64,000 bases of DNA from NCBI RefSeq assembly GCF_900111325.1, contig NZ_FOGW01000008.1, positions 78,786-142,785 on the forward strand. The letters run 5' to 3'. The position numbers were made by a program, and so were the translations under genes. The notes beneath the pieces were generated by a model. That model did not search any database, was not told where the DNA came from, and was given only the letters and a program-made list of their open reading frames with translations. Source of the DNA: Lachnobacterium bovis. GTDB taxonomy: Bacteria; Bacillota; Clostridia; Lachnospirales; Lachnospiraceae. Positions 25,466-34,987 of this stretch are shown here, in pieces (the first letter of the stretch is position 1; each line of letters begins with the position of its first letter).

Positions 25466-26761
25466 ATGAATACTAATACAAGTGTTAATTCATCTAAGAA
25501 AAAAGGAAAAAAACTATCGCTTGCAATGCAAATATTTATAGCTTTAGTTTTAGCTATTGTATGTGGTTTAGCATGTGGTAAGAATGCAGGTTTTGCAGAG
25601 ACATACATTCAACCATTTGGTACTATTTTCTTGAATTTAGTTAAGTTTATTGTAGGACCTATCGTTCTATTTTCTATAATGGCAGGCGTTGTTTCAATGA
25701 GAGATATTAAAAAAGTAGGTGCCGTTGGCGGACTAACTCTTTTATATTATTTTTGTACAACAGCTTTTGCAACAGCAATTGGTTTGGGAGTAGCTAATAT
25801 CTTTTCAGGGGCATTTCCATTAATATCACCCAAAGGTGTTACATATGCAGCTCAAAAAGGTCAGTCTGTAATGGATACAATTGTTAATATTTTTCCATCA
25901 AACTTTTTAGCTCCTATTACTGAAGCTAATATGTTACAAGTAATTGTTATGGCATTGATTCTCGGTTTTGCAGTTATTCTTTCAGGAGAAAAAGCACAAC
26001 CAGCTATAAAAGCAATAGAGATTGCAAATGACATTTTCATGAAAGCTATGGAAATGATTCTAAAATTATCTCCAATTGGTGTATTTTGTTTATTAATGCC
26101 TGTAGTTGCTAAAAACGGTCCAACAATTATCGGTTCTTTAGCAATGGTATTATTAGCAGCATATGTTGCTTATATTCTTCATGCAATTATTGTTTATTCA
26201 GTAGCAGTTGGTACATTAGGTGGAACAAGCCCAATTAAATTTTTCAAAGGTATGATGCCTGCAATTTTATTCGCATTTTCAAGTGCATCATCAGTAGGTA
26301 CATTACCACTTAACTTAGAATGTACAAAAGAAATTGGTGTAAAAGAAGAAGTTTCATCATTCGTATTACCACTTGGTGCAACTATTAACATGGACGGAAC
26401 AGCAATTTATCAAGGTGTTTGTGTAATATTTATTGCTTCATGTTTTGGAATTCACATGACACCAATGCAACTGCTTACAATTGTAGTAACAGCAACACTT
26501 GCTTCAATTGGTACAGCTGGAGTTCCAGGAGCAGGTATGATAATGTTAGCTATGGTATTACAGTCAGTTGGTTTACCAATTGCAGGAATTGCTCTTGTGG
26601 CAGGTGTGGATCGTATTTTTGATATGGGTAGAACAACAGTTAACATAACAGGTGATGCTTCATGCGCAGTTGTTGTATCAAATATCTTAAAAAATAAATT
26701 AGAATCATGGAATTCTACAGAGACACAGATGACAATGCATGAGTGTAATGAAGAAGCATAA
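25466..26761 (+). CDS. Dicarboxylate/amino acid:cation symporter (DAACS family)
   Basis: 431 residues, integral membrane protein of the GltP/GltT/DctA type. Visible family landmarks are the serine-rich re-entrant hairpin AFSSASSVGTLPL, the cation-site NMDGTAIYQG motif in helix 7, the second hairpin GTAGVPGAGMIM and the substrate-site region DRIFDMGRTTVNITGD. The aspartate-arginine pattern in the last motif is compatible with glutamate, aspartate or serine/threonine-type substrates; it cannot be narrowed. Single-gene unit with its own promoter and a strong terminator; AGGAAGG ribosome binding site. Confidence 0.92.
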   Translation: MNTNTSVNSSKKKGKKLSLAMQIFIALVLAIVCGLACGKNAGFAETYIQPFGTIFLNLVKFIVGPIVLFSIMAGVVSMRDIKKVGAVGGLTLLYYFCTTAFATAIGLGVANIFSGAFPLISPKGVTYAAQKGQSVMDTIVNIFPSNFLAPITEANMLQVIVMALILGFAVILSGEKAQPAIKAIEIANDIFMKAMEMILKLSPIGVFCLLMPVVAKNGPTIIGSLAMVLLAAYVAYILHAIIVYSVAVGTLGGTSPIKFFKGMMPAILFAFSSASSVGTLPLNLECTKEIGVKEEVSSFVLPLGATINMDGTAIYQGVCVIFIASCFGIHMTPMQLLTIVVTATLASIGTAGVPGAGMIMLAMVLQSVGLPIAGIALVAGVDRIFDMGRTTVNITGDASCAVVVSNILKNKLESWNSTETQMTMHECNEEA

Positions 26762-26835
26762 GATAATAAGCGTAATGAATTTTAATTAAATTATTATATT
26801 ATAAGAAACGAAAAAGACCGTACTTCGTAAAAATG

Positions 26836-26890
26836 TACCGACCTTCAAAAGTTAGACCAAAAATCTAACGATTGGAGGTCGGTATTTTTT
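26836..26890. terminator. Bidirectional terminator between the symporter and aroC
   Basis: A 21-bp stem with two mismatches and a G-U pair (26836-26856 with 26864-26884) is followed by six T on the plus strand. On the minus strand ACATTTTTAC follows the stem. It can thus end transcription from both convergent genes. Confidence 0.8.
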
Positions 26891-26940
26891 GTGGTTTTAT
26901 TGAGATTTGTATGATGTTTTATAGTACAGTATAATATTTT

Positions 26941-28041
26941 TTATCTCATATAAAATTCTTCAATAGAATCTAGTCGAGCATGCATATTTTCGAGAAGTAA
27001 ATCTAAAACAGTAATTGCAGCCATTGATTCAACTACGACAACGGCTCTAGGAACAATAATAGGATCATGACGTCCCGTAATTGAAATTTCTATTTCATCG
27101 CCATCACATGTAATTGTCTGTTGCTTTGAGGCGATAGAAGGTGTTGGTTTAATAGCTGTTCTAAATATGATAGGACTTGAATCAGACATTCCACCTAAAA
27201 TTCCGCCTGCATGATTTGTTTTTTTAGAAATTTCATTATTAATTATACAAAAAGCATCATTATTATACGAACCAGTTGATTGTGCAACTTCAAATCCATC
27301 TCCGATTTCAAATCCTTTTACAGCACCAATAGAAAAAATTGCTTTAGCAAGTTGAGCATCTAATTTGTCAAAAACAGGTTCGCCGATACCAGCTGGCATT
27401 CCCTCGATTACACATTCAATTATTCCACCAGCAGAATCCTTGTTTTCGATACATTTTGCTAAATAGGTATCTGCCTCTTCGTAAGCATTTCGATCAGGCA
27501 TATATAATTTATTTTTGTTAATAAAATCTTTATCAAAATTAGCATAATCAATATTTATTCCGCCAATTGATTTGGTATAACAGAGTAGGTTAATACCTAG
27601 TTGATTTAAAATTTTGCTCGCAATTGCACCAGCAGCAACTCGACCGATAGTTTCGCGACCAGAAGAACGGCCACCACCTCTGTAATCACGAAAACCGTAT
27701 TTCATGTCAAAGCCAAAATCAGCATGACCAGGACGATAATAGTTTGCAATTTGTGAATAATCTTTCGATTTTTGATTAGTATTTTCTACAATTAAAGAAA
27801 TAGGTGTTCCGGTTGTTTGTCCCTTAAAAACACCAGATAAAATAGTTACTTTATCATCTTCTTTTCTTTGTGTTGTGATGTTTGATTGACCAGGTTTGCG
27901 TCTATCTAAAAATACCTGAATGTCATCGCTAGAAAGCTCTAAGCCAGCTGGACATCCATCAATAACAACACCTAGACCTTTACCATGAGATTCGCCCCAT
28001 GTTGTAATAGTGAAATTTTTCCCAAAAATTGACCCTGCCAT
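26941..28041 (-). CDS. aroC: Chorismate synthase AroC
   Basis: 366 residues. AroC converts 5-enolpyruvylshikimate-3-phosphate to chorismate with reduced FMN, the last shared step of aromatic amino-acid synthesis. Family motifs are clear: the N-terminal TTWGESHGKGLGVVIDG, the central YRGGGRSSGRETIGRVAAGAIA, and the C-terminal GRHDPIIVPRA. AAAGGAG precedes the start. It stands alone on the minus strand, separate from aroB at 52.6 kb on the plus strand, so the shikimate genes are dispersed. Confidence 0.96.
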   Translation of the reverse strand: MAGSIFGKNFTITTWGESHGKGLGVVIDGCPAGLELSSDDIQVFLDRRKPGQSNITTQRKEDDKVTILSGVFKGQTTGTPISLIVENTNQKSKDYSQIANYYRPGHADFGFDMKYGFRDYRGGGRSSGRETIGRVAAGAIASKILNQLGINLLCYTKSIGGINIDYANFDKDFINKNKLYMPDRNAYEEADTYLAKCIENKDSAGGIIECVIEGMPAGIGEPVFDKLDAQLAKAIFSIGAVKGFEIGDGFEVAQSTGSYNNDAFCIINNEISKKTNHAGGILGGMSDSSPIIFRTAIKPTPSIASKQQTITCDGDEIEISITGRHDPIIVPRAVVVVESMAAITVLDLLLENMHARLDSIEEFYMR

Positions 28042-28274
28042 ATTAAAATCTCCTTTTATTAAAACTAACTATAATTATAACAAAAATAGAAATAAAAATG
28101 AATAAAAATAAAAAATTATATTATGGTGTGGTAAAAATGGCGCAAAGGGTATATAATTAAACTTCAGTGGTTTCATTTTGGAAGAATATAATTTTATTTT
28201 TCTAAAGGTTCGTCTAACTGTGTTTTAGAAATTGAACTTAAGTTATCACAAGTAGAGAAAAAAGGAGATCAATA

Positions 28275-29435
28275 ATGGCAAAATACGAATTATTGAAGCA
28301 AGAAGGAAGAGCAAAACGAGGCGTATTTCATACAACTCATGGAGATATTCAGACTCCAGTTTTTATGAATGTTGGTACTGTTGCTGCTATTAAGGGAGCA
28401 GTTTCAACAAATGATTTAAAAAATATTAAATGTCAAGTGGAACTTTCTAATACTTATCATTTACATGTTAGAACAGGCGACAAACTTATAAAAGAAGTTG
28501 GTGGCTTACATAAATTTATGAATTGGGATAGACCAATTTTAACAGATTCAGGCGGATTCCAGGTGTTTTCATTAGCACAACTTAGAAAAATCAAAGAAGA
28601 AGGTGTGTATTTTAATTCACATATAGATGGCCGTAAAATTTTTATGGGACCAGAAGAAAGTATGCAAATTCAGTCTAACCTTGGCTCAACAATTGCCATG
28701 GCATTTGATGAATGCCCACCGGCATTAGCTGAAAGAAAGTACGTAATTGATTCAGTAGCAAGAACTACAAGATGGCTTGAAAGATGTAAAAAAGAGATGG
28801 CAAGACTTAACTCACTTGAGGATACAGTTAATAAGGAACAATTATTATTTGGTATAAATCAAGGTGCTGTTTATGATGATATTCGTATTGATCACGCTAA
28901 AAGAATTTCAGAAATGGATTTAGATGGATATGCGGTTGGTGGACTTGCAGTAGGAGAATCACATGAGCAAATGTATAGTGTGCTAGATGCGGTAGTGCCT
29001 CATTTACCAGTTAATAAACCAACATATCTTATGGGAGTTGGTACTCCGGCCAACATTTTAGAAGGTGTAGAACGTGGAATTGATTTCTTTGATTGTGTAT
29101 ATCCAAGTAGAAATGGTCGTCACGGTCATGTTTATACAAATCAAGGCAAAATCAATTTGTTTAATAAGAAATATGAAAAGGATATGAGACCTATCGAAGA
29201 GGGATGTTCTTGTCCTGCTTGTCAGTCATATTCAAGAGCATATATTCGTCATTTATTGAAAGCAAAAGAGATGCTTGGAATGAGACTTTGCGTATTACAT
29301 AATTTATATTTTTATAACACTATGATGGAAGAAATTCGTACATCACTTGAAGAAGGTAGATTTAAAAGTTATAAAGAAGAAAAATTATACAATATGGGAC
29401 AAATTAATCGTGAAAAAGAGCAAGAAAATAACTAA
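28275..29435 (+). CDS. tgt: tRNA-guanine(34) transglycosylase Tgt
   Basis: 386 residues. Tgt exchanges guanine 34 of GUN-anticodon tRNAs for preQ1 in queuosine synthesis. TIM-barrel motifs: LTDSGGFQVFSL with the catalytic aspartate, GVGTPANILEGVERGIDFFDCVYPSRNGRHG with the nucleophilic aspartate, and zinc ligands C-x-C-x2-C (CSCPAC) with a later histidine. The ORF starts after AAAAGGAG. A TATAAT at 28152-28157 lies upstream with a weak -35. yajC follows after 105 bp with its own promoter, as in the common tgt-yajC arrangement. Confidence 0.96.
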   Translation: MAKYELLKQEGRAKRGVFHTTHGDIQTPVFMNVGTVAAIKGAVSTNDLKNIKCQVELSNTYHLHVRTGDKLIKEVGGLHKFMNWDRPILTDSGGFQVFSLAQLRKIKEEGVYFNSHIDGRKIFMGPEESMQIQSNLGSTIAMAFDECPPALAERKYVIDSVARTTRWLERCKKEMARLNSLEDTVNKEQLLFGINQGAVYDDIRIDHAKRISEMDLDGYAVGGLAVGESHEQMYSVLDAVVPHLPVNKPTYLMGVGTPANILEGVERGIDFFDCVYPSRNGRHGHVYTNQGKINLFNKKYEKDMRPIEEGCSCPACQSYSRAYIRHLLKAKEMLGMRLCVLHNLYFYNTMMEEIRTSLEEGRFKSYKEEKLYNMGQINREKEQENN

Positions 29436-29441
29436 AAAAAC

Positions 29442-29470
29442 TTGTATCCTTTTTAAAATTTGTGTAAAAT
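29442..29470 (+). promoter_or_regulatory. Promoter of yajC
   Basis: TTGTAT (29442-29447), 17-bp spacer, TAAAAT (29465-29470), immediately after the tgt stop codon. Confidence 0.55.
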
Positions 29471-29540
29471 GAATATGTATTTGTGTCTAGTCATATTTTA
29501 TTATGAATAGAATTTAAAGGAAGCTTAGGAGGATAGATAT

Positions 29541-29855
29541 ATGAATACAATTTTATTAGCTGCATCTCAAGCAGGGGCTAATTTCCTTTCAATTGGTCTT
29601 TTAGTTATTATGTTTGTTATCATGTATTTCTTTATGATCAAACCACAAAAGAAAGAACAACAGCAAAAAGAAATTATGTTAAAAGAACTTGAAGTTGGAG
29701 ATACAGTTCTTATTACTGCTGGTTTTTATGGAACAGTTATTGACATTCAGGAAGATTTAGTAATTGTAGAATTTGGTAATAATAGAAATTGCCGTATTCC
29801 AATGCAGAAACAGGCTATTTCTCAAGTAGAAAAAGCAAAAGATTCTAAAAAATAA
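29541..29855 (+). CDS. yajC: Preprotein translocase subunit YajC
   Basis: 104 residues: one N-terminal membrane segment (about 15-32, ending FMIKPQKKEQ) and a small cytoplasmic SH3-like domain (LEVGDTVLITAGFYGTVIDI). YajC accompanies SecDF in the Sec export machinery. The secDF genes often follow yajC but are not next to it here. Ribosome binding site TAGGAGG. Confidence 0.93.
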   Translation: MNTILLAASQAGANFLSIGLLVIMFVIMYFFMIKPQKKEQQQKEIMLKELEVGDTVLITAGFYGTVIDIQEDLVIVEFGNNRNCRIPMQKQAISQVEKAKDSKK

Positions 29856-29884
29856 TTAGAAAATAATTAGAAAATAAATCTATT

Positions 29885-29946
29885 AGATGCTATTTTTGTG
29901 GTTATTGTTAAATTGTGACCATAAGGATAGCATCTTTTTTTATTTT
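29885..29946 (+). terminator. Terminator after yajC
   Basis: An 18-bp stem with several G-U pairs (AGATGCTA at 29885-29892 pairing with TAGCATCT at 29928-29935 at its base) is followed by an uninterrupted T-run. Confidence 0.8.
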
Positions 29947-30000
29947 TAAAAGATGTCGTTATAAGGATCTTTTTTATTTTTACAAGATATTACTATAAGG
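29921..30000. repeat. Degenerate tandem duplication downstream of yajC
   Basis: The block ATAAGGAT...TCTTTTTTTATTTTTA..AGAT is repeated: copy 1 at 29921-29960, copy 2 at 29961-29994, and the start of a third (ATAAGG) at 29995-30000. The copies include the right arm and T-tract of the terminator, so the terminator 3' half has been duplicated. Confidence 0.65.
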
Positions 30001-30310
30001 AATAAAAAAGCTAAAATATTATGAAAATAATTTATAAAAAACATAAAAAAATACCATAGTTAGAACTGTTGTAAAAAGCTTTGTTTTGTTATATTATCAG
30101 AAGTAGTCTATAAATTTTAGGAATAGTATGAAAATTTGAATAAATATACGATATATACTATAAGTCCTTATAAAAAGGACAGTATCACATGTGTTTCATA
30201 CATATATATAAAATTTTAATGAAAAACAATAAACAAATAATGATAAACAGCAACAATATGTAAATAATATATAAAAAAATAATTATAAATTATGATGGAG
30301 GAATAAGAAG
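30001..30310. other. Long AT-rich leader region before leuB
   Basis: No gene. A possible promoter is TTGTAA followed after 17 bp by TATTAT (about 30069-30097). A small hairpin GTCCTT/AAGGAC lies at about 30174-30190. There is no T-box sequence (no AGGGTGGNACCGCG-like motif) and no clear leader peptide, so how this biosynthesis operon is controlled is not visible. Confidence 0.4.
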
Positions 30311-31441
30311 ATGGAATATAAAATTGGTTTAATTGAAGGAGATGGAATCGGACCAGAAGTAGTAGGAGAAGCAAAAAAAGTTTTAGATGCTATAGCTAAA
30401 AAATATAATCATGTATTTAATTATACTAAAATTCTAATGGGTGGTTGTTCAATAGATGCAACAGGTGTTCCGCTAACAGATGAAGCAATTGAAACAGCAA
30501 AAAAACAGGATGCAATTTTGATGGGCTCAATAGGTGGAAATACTTCAACTTCACCATGGTATAAATTAGCACCAGAATTACGACCAGAAGCAGGACTTTT
30601 AAAAATTAGAAAAGCACTAAATCTTTTTGCAAATTTACGTCCTGCATATTTATATAAAGAATTAAAAAAAGCATGTCCACTAAGAGAAGATATTGTAGAG
30701 AGTGGTTTTGATTTGATGATAATGAGAGAACTTACAGGTGGACTTTATTTTGGAAAAAGATATACAAAAGAAGTTGATGGTGTAAAAACTGCGACAGATA
30801 CATTGACATATAATGAAAATGAAATCAGAAGAATAGCTATAAGAGCTTTTGATATTGCAATGAAAAGAAACAAAAAGGTAACGTCAGTTGATAAAGCAAA
30901 TGTATTAGATTCATCTAGATTATGGAGATGTGTTGTTAATGATGTTGCAAAAGATTATCCAGAAGTAGAATATGAGCATATGTTAGTGGATAATGCAGCT
31001 ATGCAATTAGTAAAGGATCCGAAACAATTTGATGTAATTTTAACTGAAAATATGTTTGGAGATATTTTATCAGATGAAGCAAGTATGATAACAGGATCAA
31101 TTGGTATGCTTTCATCTGCAAGTTTAAATGACACGAAATTCGGATTATATGAGCCTAGCGGTGGTTCGGCTCCAGATATTGCAGGAAAGGGGATTGCAAA
31201 TCCAATTGCAACAATTTTAAGTGCAGCGATGATGCTTAGATATTCATTTGATTTAGATAACGAGGCAAAAGAGATTGAGAATGCAGTACAAAAGGTTTTA
31301 GAAAAGGGATATAGAACGATTGATATTATGCCTCAGGATGCAGAAAATAATAGTAAGAATAATGTGAAAATTACCCAAGTTGGTACGAAAGAAATTGGAG
31401 ATTTAATAGTAAAAGAAATTTACTGTCATACATTACAGTAA
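30311..31441 (+). CDS. leuB: 3-isopropylmalate dehydrogenase LeuB
   Basis: 376 residues. LeuB oxidatively decarboxylates 3-isopropylmalate with NAD in leucine synthesis. The N-terminal IGLIEGDGIGPEVV, the substrate-binding LLKIRKALNLFANLRP, MRELTGGLYFG, and the metal/cofactor region ENMFGDILSDEASMITGSIGMLSSASL and EPSGGSAPDIAGKGIANP are all standard. GATGGAGGA site before ATG. It opens a plus-strand group of biosynthetic genes with ilvD and ilvB; leuA and leuCD are not in the window. Confidence 0.95.
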   Translation: MEYKIGLIEGDGIGPEVVGEAKKVLDAIAKKYNHVFNYTKILMGGCSIDATGVPLTDEAIETAKKQDAILMGSIGGNTSTSPWYKLAPELRPEAGLLKIRKALNLFANLRPAYLYKELKKACPLREDIVESGFDLMIMRELTGGLYFGKRYTKEVDGVKTATDTLTYNENEIRRIAIRAFDIAMKRNKKVTSVDKANVLDSSRLWRCVVNDVAKDYPEVEYEHMLVDNAAMQLVKDPKQFDVILTENMFGDILSDEASMITGSIGMLSSASLNDTKFGLYEPSGGSAPDIAGKGIANPIATILSAAMMLRYSFDLDNEAKEIENAVQKVLEKGYRTIDIMPQDAENNSKNNVKITQVGTKEIGDLIVKEIYCHTLQ

Positions 31442-31518
31442 AAAAGCTTGAAATTTTTCCATTTTTGTTTTACCATAAAATATGATTTGGCGAATAAATC
31501 AGGAAGGAAGTTTATATT

Positions 31519-33192
31519 ATGAAAAGTGATAATATGAAAGCTGGAATGCAGCAGGCTCCAGCAAGAAGTTTATTAAATGCATTGGGATTTACTCCAGAAG
31601 AAATTAAAAAACCTCTAGTAGGTATTGTGAGTTCATATAATGAGATTGTTCCAGGTCATATGAATATTGATAAAATTGTTAACGCAGTTAAGCTTGGCGT
31701 AGCAGAAGCAGGTGGAATGCCAGTTGTATTTCCAGCAATCGCAGTATGTGATGGTATTGCCATGGGTCACGTTGGAATGAAATATTCCTTAGTAACAAGG
31801 GATTTAATAGCTGATTCTACAGAATGTATGGCACTTGCACATCAATTTGATGCATTGGTAATGGTTCCAAACTGTGACAAAAATGTACCAGGATTGTTGA
31901 TGGCGGCAGCTAGAATTAATGTTCCAACTGTTTTTGTTTCAGGTGGACCAATGTTAGCAGGAAGAATTGGTGGAAAAAAACGAAGTTTATCTTCAATGTT
32001 TGAAGCAGTTGGTGCTTATGCATCAGGAACAATGACAGAAGATGACGTTAAAGAATATGAAGAAAAAGTTTGTCCTACATGTGGTTCATGTTCAGGAATG
32101 TATACCGCAAATTCGATGAATTGTTTGACAGAAGCATTAGGAATGGGATTAAGAGGAAACGGAACTATTCCTGCAGTTTATTCAGAGAGAATTAAACTTG
32201 CTAAACGCGCAGGAATGGCTGTTATGGAAATGTATAGAAAAAATATTTGTCCAAGAGATATTATGACTAAAGATGCTATATTAAATGCATTAACAGTAGA
32301 TATGGCATTAGGTTGTTCAACAAATTCAATGTTACATTTACCAGCTATTGCACATGAGGTTGGTTTCGATTTTGATATTTCATTTGCAAATCCAATTAGC
32401 GAAAAAACTCCAAATTTATGTCATCTTGCACCAGCAGGTCCAACTTATATGGAAGACCTAAATGAAGCAGGTGGAGTGTATGCTGTCATGAAAGAATTAG
32501 CTGATATTGGTTTAATAAATACAGAATGTATGACAGTTACAGGAAAAACAATAGGTGAAAATATAAAAAATGCCGTTAATTTAAATACAGAAGTAATTAG
32601 GACAACACAAAATCCTTATTCAAAAACAGGTGGTCTTGCAGTATTAAAAGGAAACTTAGCTCCAGATGGTTCAGTAGTAAAAAGATCTGCAGTTGTTGAA
32701 GAGATGATGGTACATGAAGGACCAGCTAGAGTTTTTGATTGCGAAGAGGATGCAATTTCAGCTATTAAAGGCGGAAAAATTGTGCCAGGAGACGTTGTAG
32801 TAATTAGATACGAAGGCCCAAAAGGTGGACCAGGTATGAGAGAAATGCTTAATCCAACATCCGCTATTGCAGGAATGGGATTAGGCAGTTCTGTTGCACT
32901 TATTACAGATGGTCGTTTTTCAGGTGCATCAAGAGGAGCATCTATCGGACATGTATCACCAGAAGCTGCACTCGGAGGCCCAATTGCGTTAGTTGAAGAA
33001 GGCGATATTATTAAAATTGATATTCCAAATATGAAATTGGACTTAGATGTAGATGATGCAGTTCTTGAAGAAAGACGTAAAAAATGGCAGCCAAGAGAAC
33101 CAAAGGTTAAAACAGGCTATTTAGCAAGATATGCACAGATGGTTACATCAGGTAACAGAGGAGCTATTTTAGAAAATAATTTTAAAGCTTAA
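31519..33192 (+). CDS. ilvD: Dihydroxy-acid dehydratase IlvD
   Basis: 557 residues, normal length. IlvD, an Fe-S enzyme, dehydrates dihydroxy acids to the 2-keto acid precursors of valine, isoleucine and leucine. Cluster ligands lie in VPNCDKNVPG and CPTCGSCSGMYTANSMNC, and the C-terminal GGPGMREML and TDGRFSGASRGASIGHVSPEA motifs are complete. A GGAAGGAAG site precedes ATG; ilvB follows with a 22-bp gap, so the two are cotranscribed. Confidence 0.96.
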   Translation: MKSDNMKAGMQQAPARSLLNALGFTPEEIKKPLVGIVSSYNEIVPGHMNIDKIVNAVKLGVAEAGGMPVVFPAIAVCDGIAMGHVGMKYSLVTRDLIADSTECMALAHQFDALVMVPNCDKNVPGLLMAAARINVPTVFVSGGPMLAGRIGGKKRSLSSMFEAVGAYASGTMTEDDVKEYEEKVCPTCGSCSGMYTANSMNCLTEALGMGLRGNGTIPAVYSERIKLAKRAGMAVMEMYRKNICPRDIMTKDAILNALTVDMALGCSTNSMLHLPAIAHEVGFDFDISFANPISEKTPNLCHLAPAGPTYMEDLNEAGGVYAVMKELADIGLINTECMTVTGKTIGENIKNAVNLNTEVIRTTQNPYSKTGGLAVLKGNLAPDGSVVKRSAVVEEMMVHEGPARVFDCEEDAISAIKGGKIVPGDVVVIRYEGPKGGPGMREMLNPTSAIAGMGLGSSVALITDGRFSGASRGASIGHVSPEAALGGPIALVEEGDIIKIDIPNMKLDLDVDDAVLEERRKKWQPREPKVKTGYLARYAQMVTSGNRGAILENNFKA

Positions 33193-33214
33193 TAAAGATT
33201 AAGGGGACATGAGA

Positions 33215-34951
33215 ATGAAAATAACAGGAGCAGAAGTAGTATTAGAAAGCTTGAGAGAACAGGGTGTAGACACAGTATTTGGATATCCAGGTGGAGCAAT
33301 CTTAAATGTTTATGATGCGTTATATAAACAAAATAAAATACATCATGTTTTAACATCTCATGAACAAGGAGCTGCACATGCAGCAGACGGATATGCAAGG
33401 GCAACAGGAAAAGTTGGTGTTTGTTTTGCAACATCGGGCCCAGGTGCTACAAATTTAGTAACAGGAATAGCAACTGCATATATGGATTCAGTTCCAGTTG
33501 TTGCAATTACATGTAATGTAACAGTTCCTTTATTAGGAAAAGATTCATTTCAAGAAATTGATATAGCTGGAATTACTATGCCTATCACAAAGCATAATTT
33601 TATTGTTAAAGATGTAAAAGACTTAGCACCTACTATGAGAAGGGCGTTTTCAATAGCTAAAAGTGGTAGACCAGGTCCGGTTTTAGTAGATATAGCTAAA
33701 GATGTTACTGGTGCAACAGTAGAGTATGAATTTGTACCACAGAAAAAAGCAACTAAAAAAGATACAGATTTATTATCAAGAGTTCATAAAGTACTTCAAA
33801 ATGGTAAAAAAATAGAAATAAAGTTAAATTCAACAGAAATTGATTTAGACGAAATAGATAATGCAGTAAAATTGATTGAAGAAGCAAAAAAACCATTTAT
33901 TTTTGTTGGAGGAGGAGCTGTAATATCAGAAGCATCAGAAGAATTAGCTCAATTTGTTGATTTAGTTGATGCGCCTGTATGTGATTCTTTAATGGGAAAA
34001 GGTGCTTATGATGGTACAAAAGCAAATTATACGGGAATGTTAGGTATGCATGGTACTAAGACTTCGAATATAGGTGTTAGTAAGTGCGATCTATTGATTG
34101 CAATAGGTGTTAGATTTTCAGATAGAGTTATTGGTAATCCAAATGAATTTGCTAAAAATGCTAAAATATTACAGTTTGAGATTGATGCAGCTGAAATAAA
34201 TAAAAATATTAGAGTAGATGCTTCTGTAATTGGAGATGTAAAGGGAATATTAAAATTATTAAATCCAAAATTAACAAAAGCTAACCATAAAGAATGGTTA
34301 GATGAAATATATTCTTACAAAGAAAAATATCCTTTAACATATCCTAAAGAAGGTCTAAGTGGTCCATTCCTAGTTGAAAAATTATATGAAAAAACAAAAG
34401 GTGATGCAGTAATTGTGACAGAAGTTGGTCAACATCAAATGTGGGCGGCTCAGTTTTATAAATATAAAAAACCACATACATTACTTACATCGGGTGGTTT
34501 AGGAACAATGGGATACGGACTTGGAGCTGCTATAGGAGCTCAGGTTGCATTAAAAAATAAACAAGTAGTAAATATTGCAGGTGATGGATGCTTTAGAATG
34601 AACTTAAATGAAATTGCAACGGCAGCAAGAGAGCATCTTCCACTTATTCAGATAATAGTAAATAATCATGTTTTAGGAATGGTTCGTCAGTGGCAAAATC
34701 TTTTCTATGGCAAACGTTATTCAGCGACAGTATTAGATGATGGTGTTGATTTTGTTAAAGTTGCAACAGGTTTAGGTGCAATAGCAAAAAGAGTAACTAC
34801 TAGAGAAGAATTTGAGAGTGCACTAGATGAAGCTCTAAAATGCGATGGCCCATATGTTATTGATTGTATAATTGACTCGGATGATAAGGTATGGCCAATG
34901 GTGGCACCAGGTGCACCAATTAGTGAATCGTTTGATGAAAATGATTTATAA
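33215..34951 (+). CDS. ilvB: Acetolactate synthase large subunit IlvB
   Basis: 578 residues. IlvB condenses pyruvate with pyruvate or 2-ketobutyrate using thiamine diphosphate. The catalytic-glutamate region HEQGAAHAADGYARATGKVG, the FAD-associated central domain and the TPP/Mg motif GDGCFRMNLNEIATAAREHLP..NN are present. ATG 33209 is two bases after AAGGGG (33201-33206); ATG 33215 is eight bases away and is used. The small regulatory subunit ilvN and ilvC are not adjacent: the next gene is serC. Confidence 0.95.
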   Translation: MKITGAEVVLESLREQGVDTVFGYPGGAILNVYDALYKQNKIHHVLTSHEQGAAHAADGYARATGKVGVCFATSGPGATNLVTGIATAYMDSVPVVAITCNVTVPLLGKDSFQEIDIAGITMPITKHNFIVKDVKDLAPTMRRAFSIAKSGRPGPVLVDIAKDVTGATVEYEFVPQKKATKKDTDLLSRVHKVLQNGKKIEIKLNSTEIDLDEIDNAVKLIEEAKKPFIFVGGGAVISEASEELAQFVDLVDAPVCDSLMGKGAYDGTKANYTGMLGMHGTKTSNIGVSKCDLLIAIGVRFSDRVIGNPNEFAKNAKILQFEIDAAEINKNIRVDASVIGDVKGILKLLNPKLTKANHKEWLDEIYSYKEKYPLTYPKEGLSGPFLVEKLYEKTKGDAVIVTEVGQHQMWAAQFYKYKKPHTLLTSGGLGTMGYGLGAAIGAQVALKNKQVVNIAGDGCFRMNLNEIATAAREHLPLIQIIVNNHVLGMVRQWQNLFYGKRYSATVLDDGVDFVKVATGLGAIAKRVTTREEFESALDEALKCDGPYVIDCIIDSDDKVWPMVAPGAPISESFDENDL

Positions 34952-34987
34952 AAATAATTTTTGTATAGAATTAGGAGGAAGTTTAAA

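Noticed and set aside
30001..30310. T-box riboswitch before leuB
   Set aside because: No AGGGTGGNACCGCG-like T-box motif and no terminator/antiterminator pair was found.
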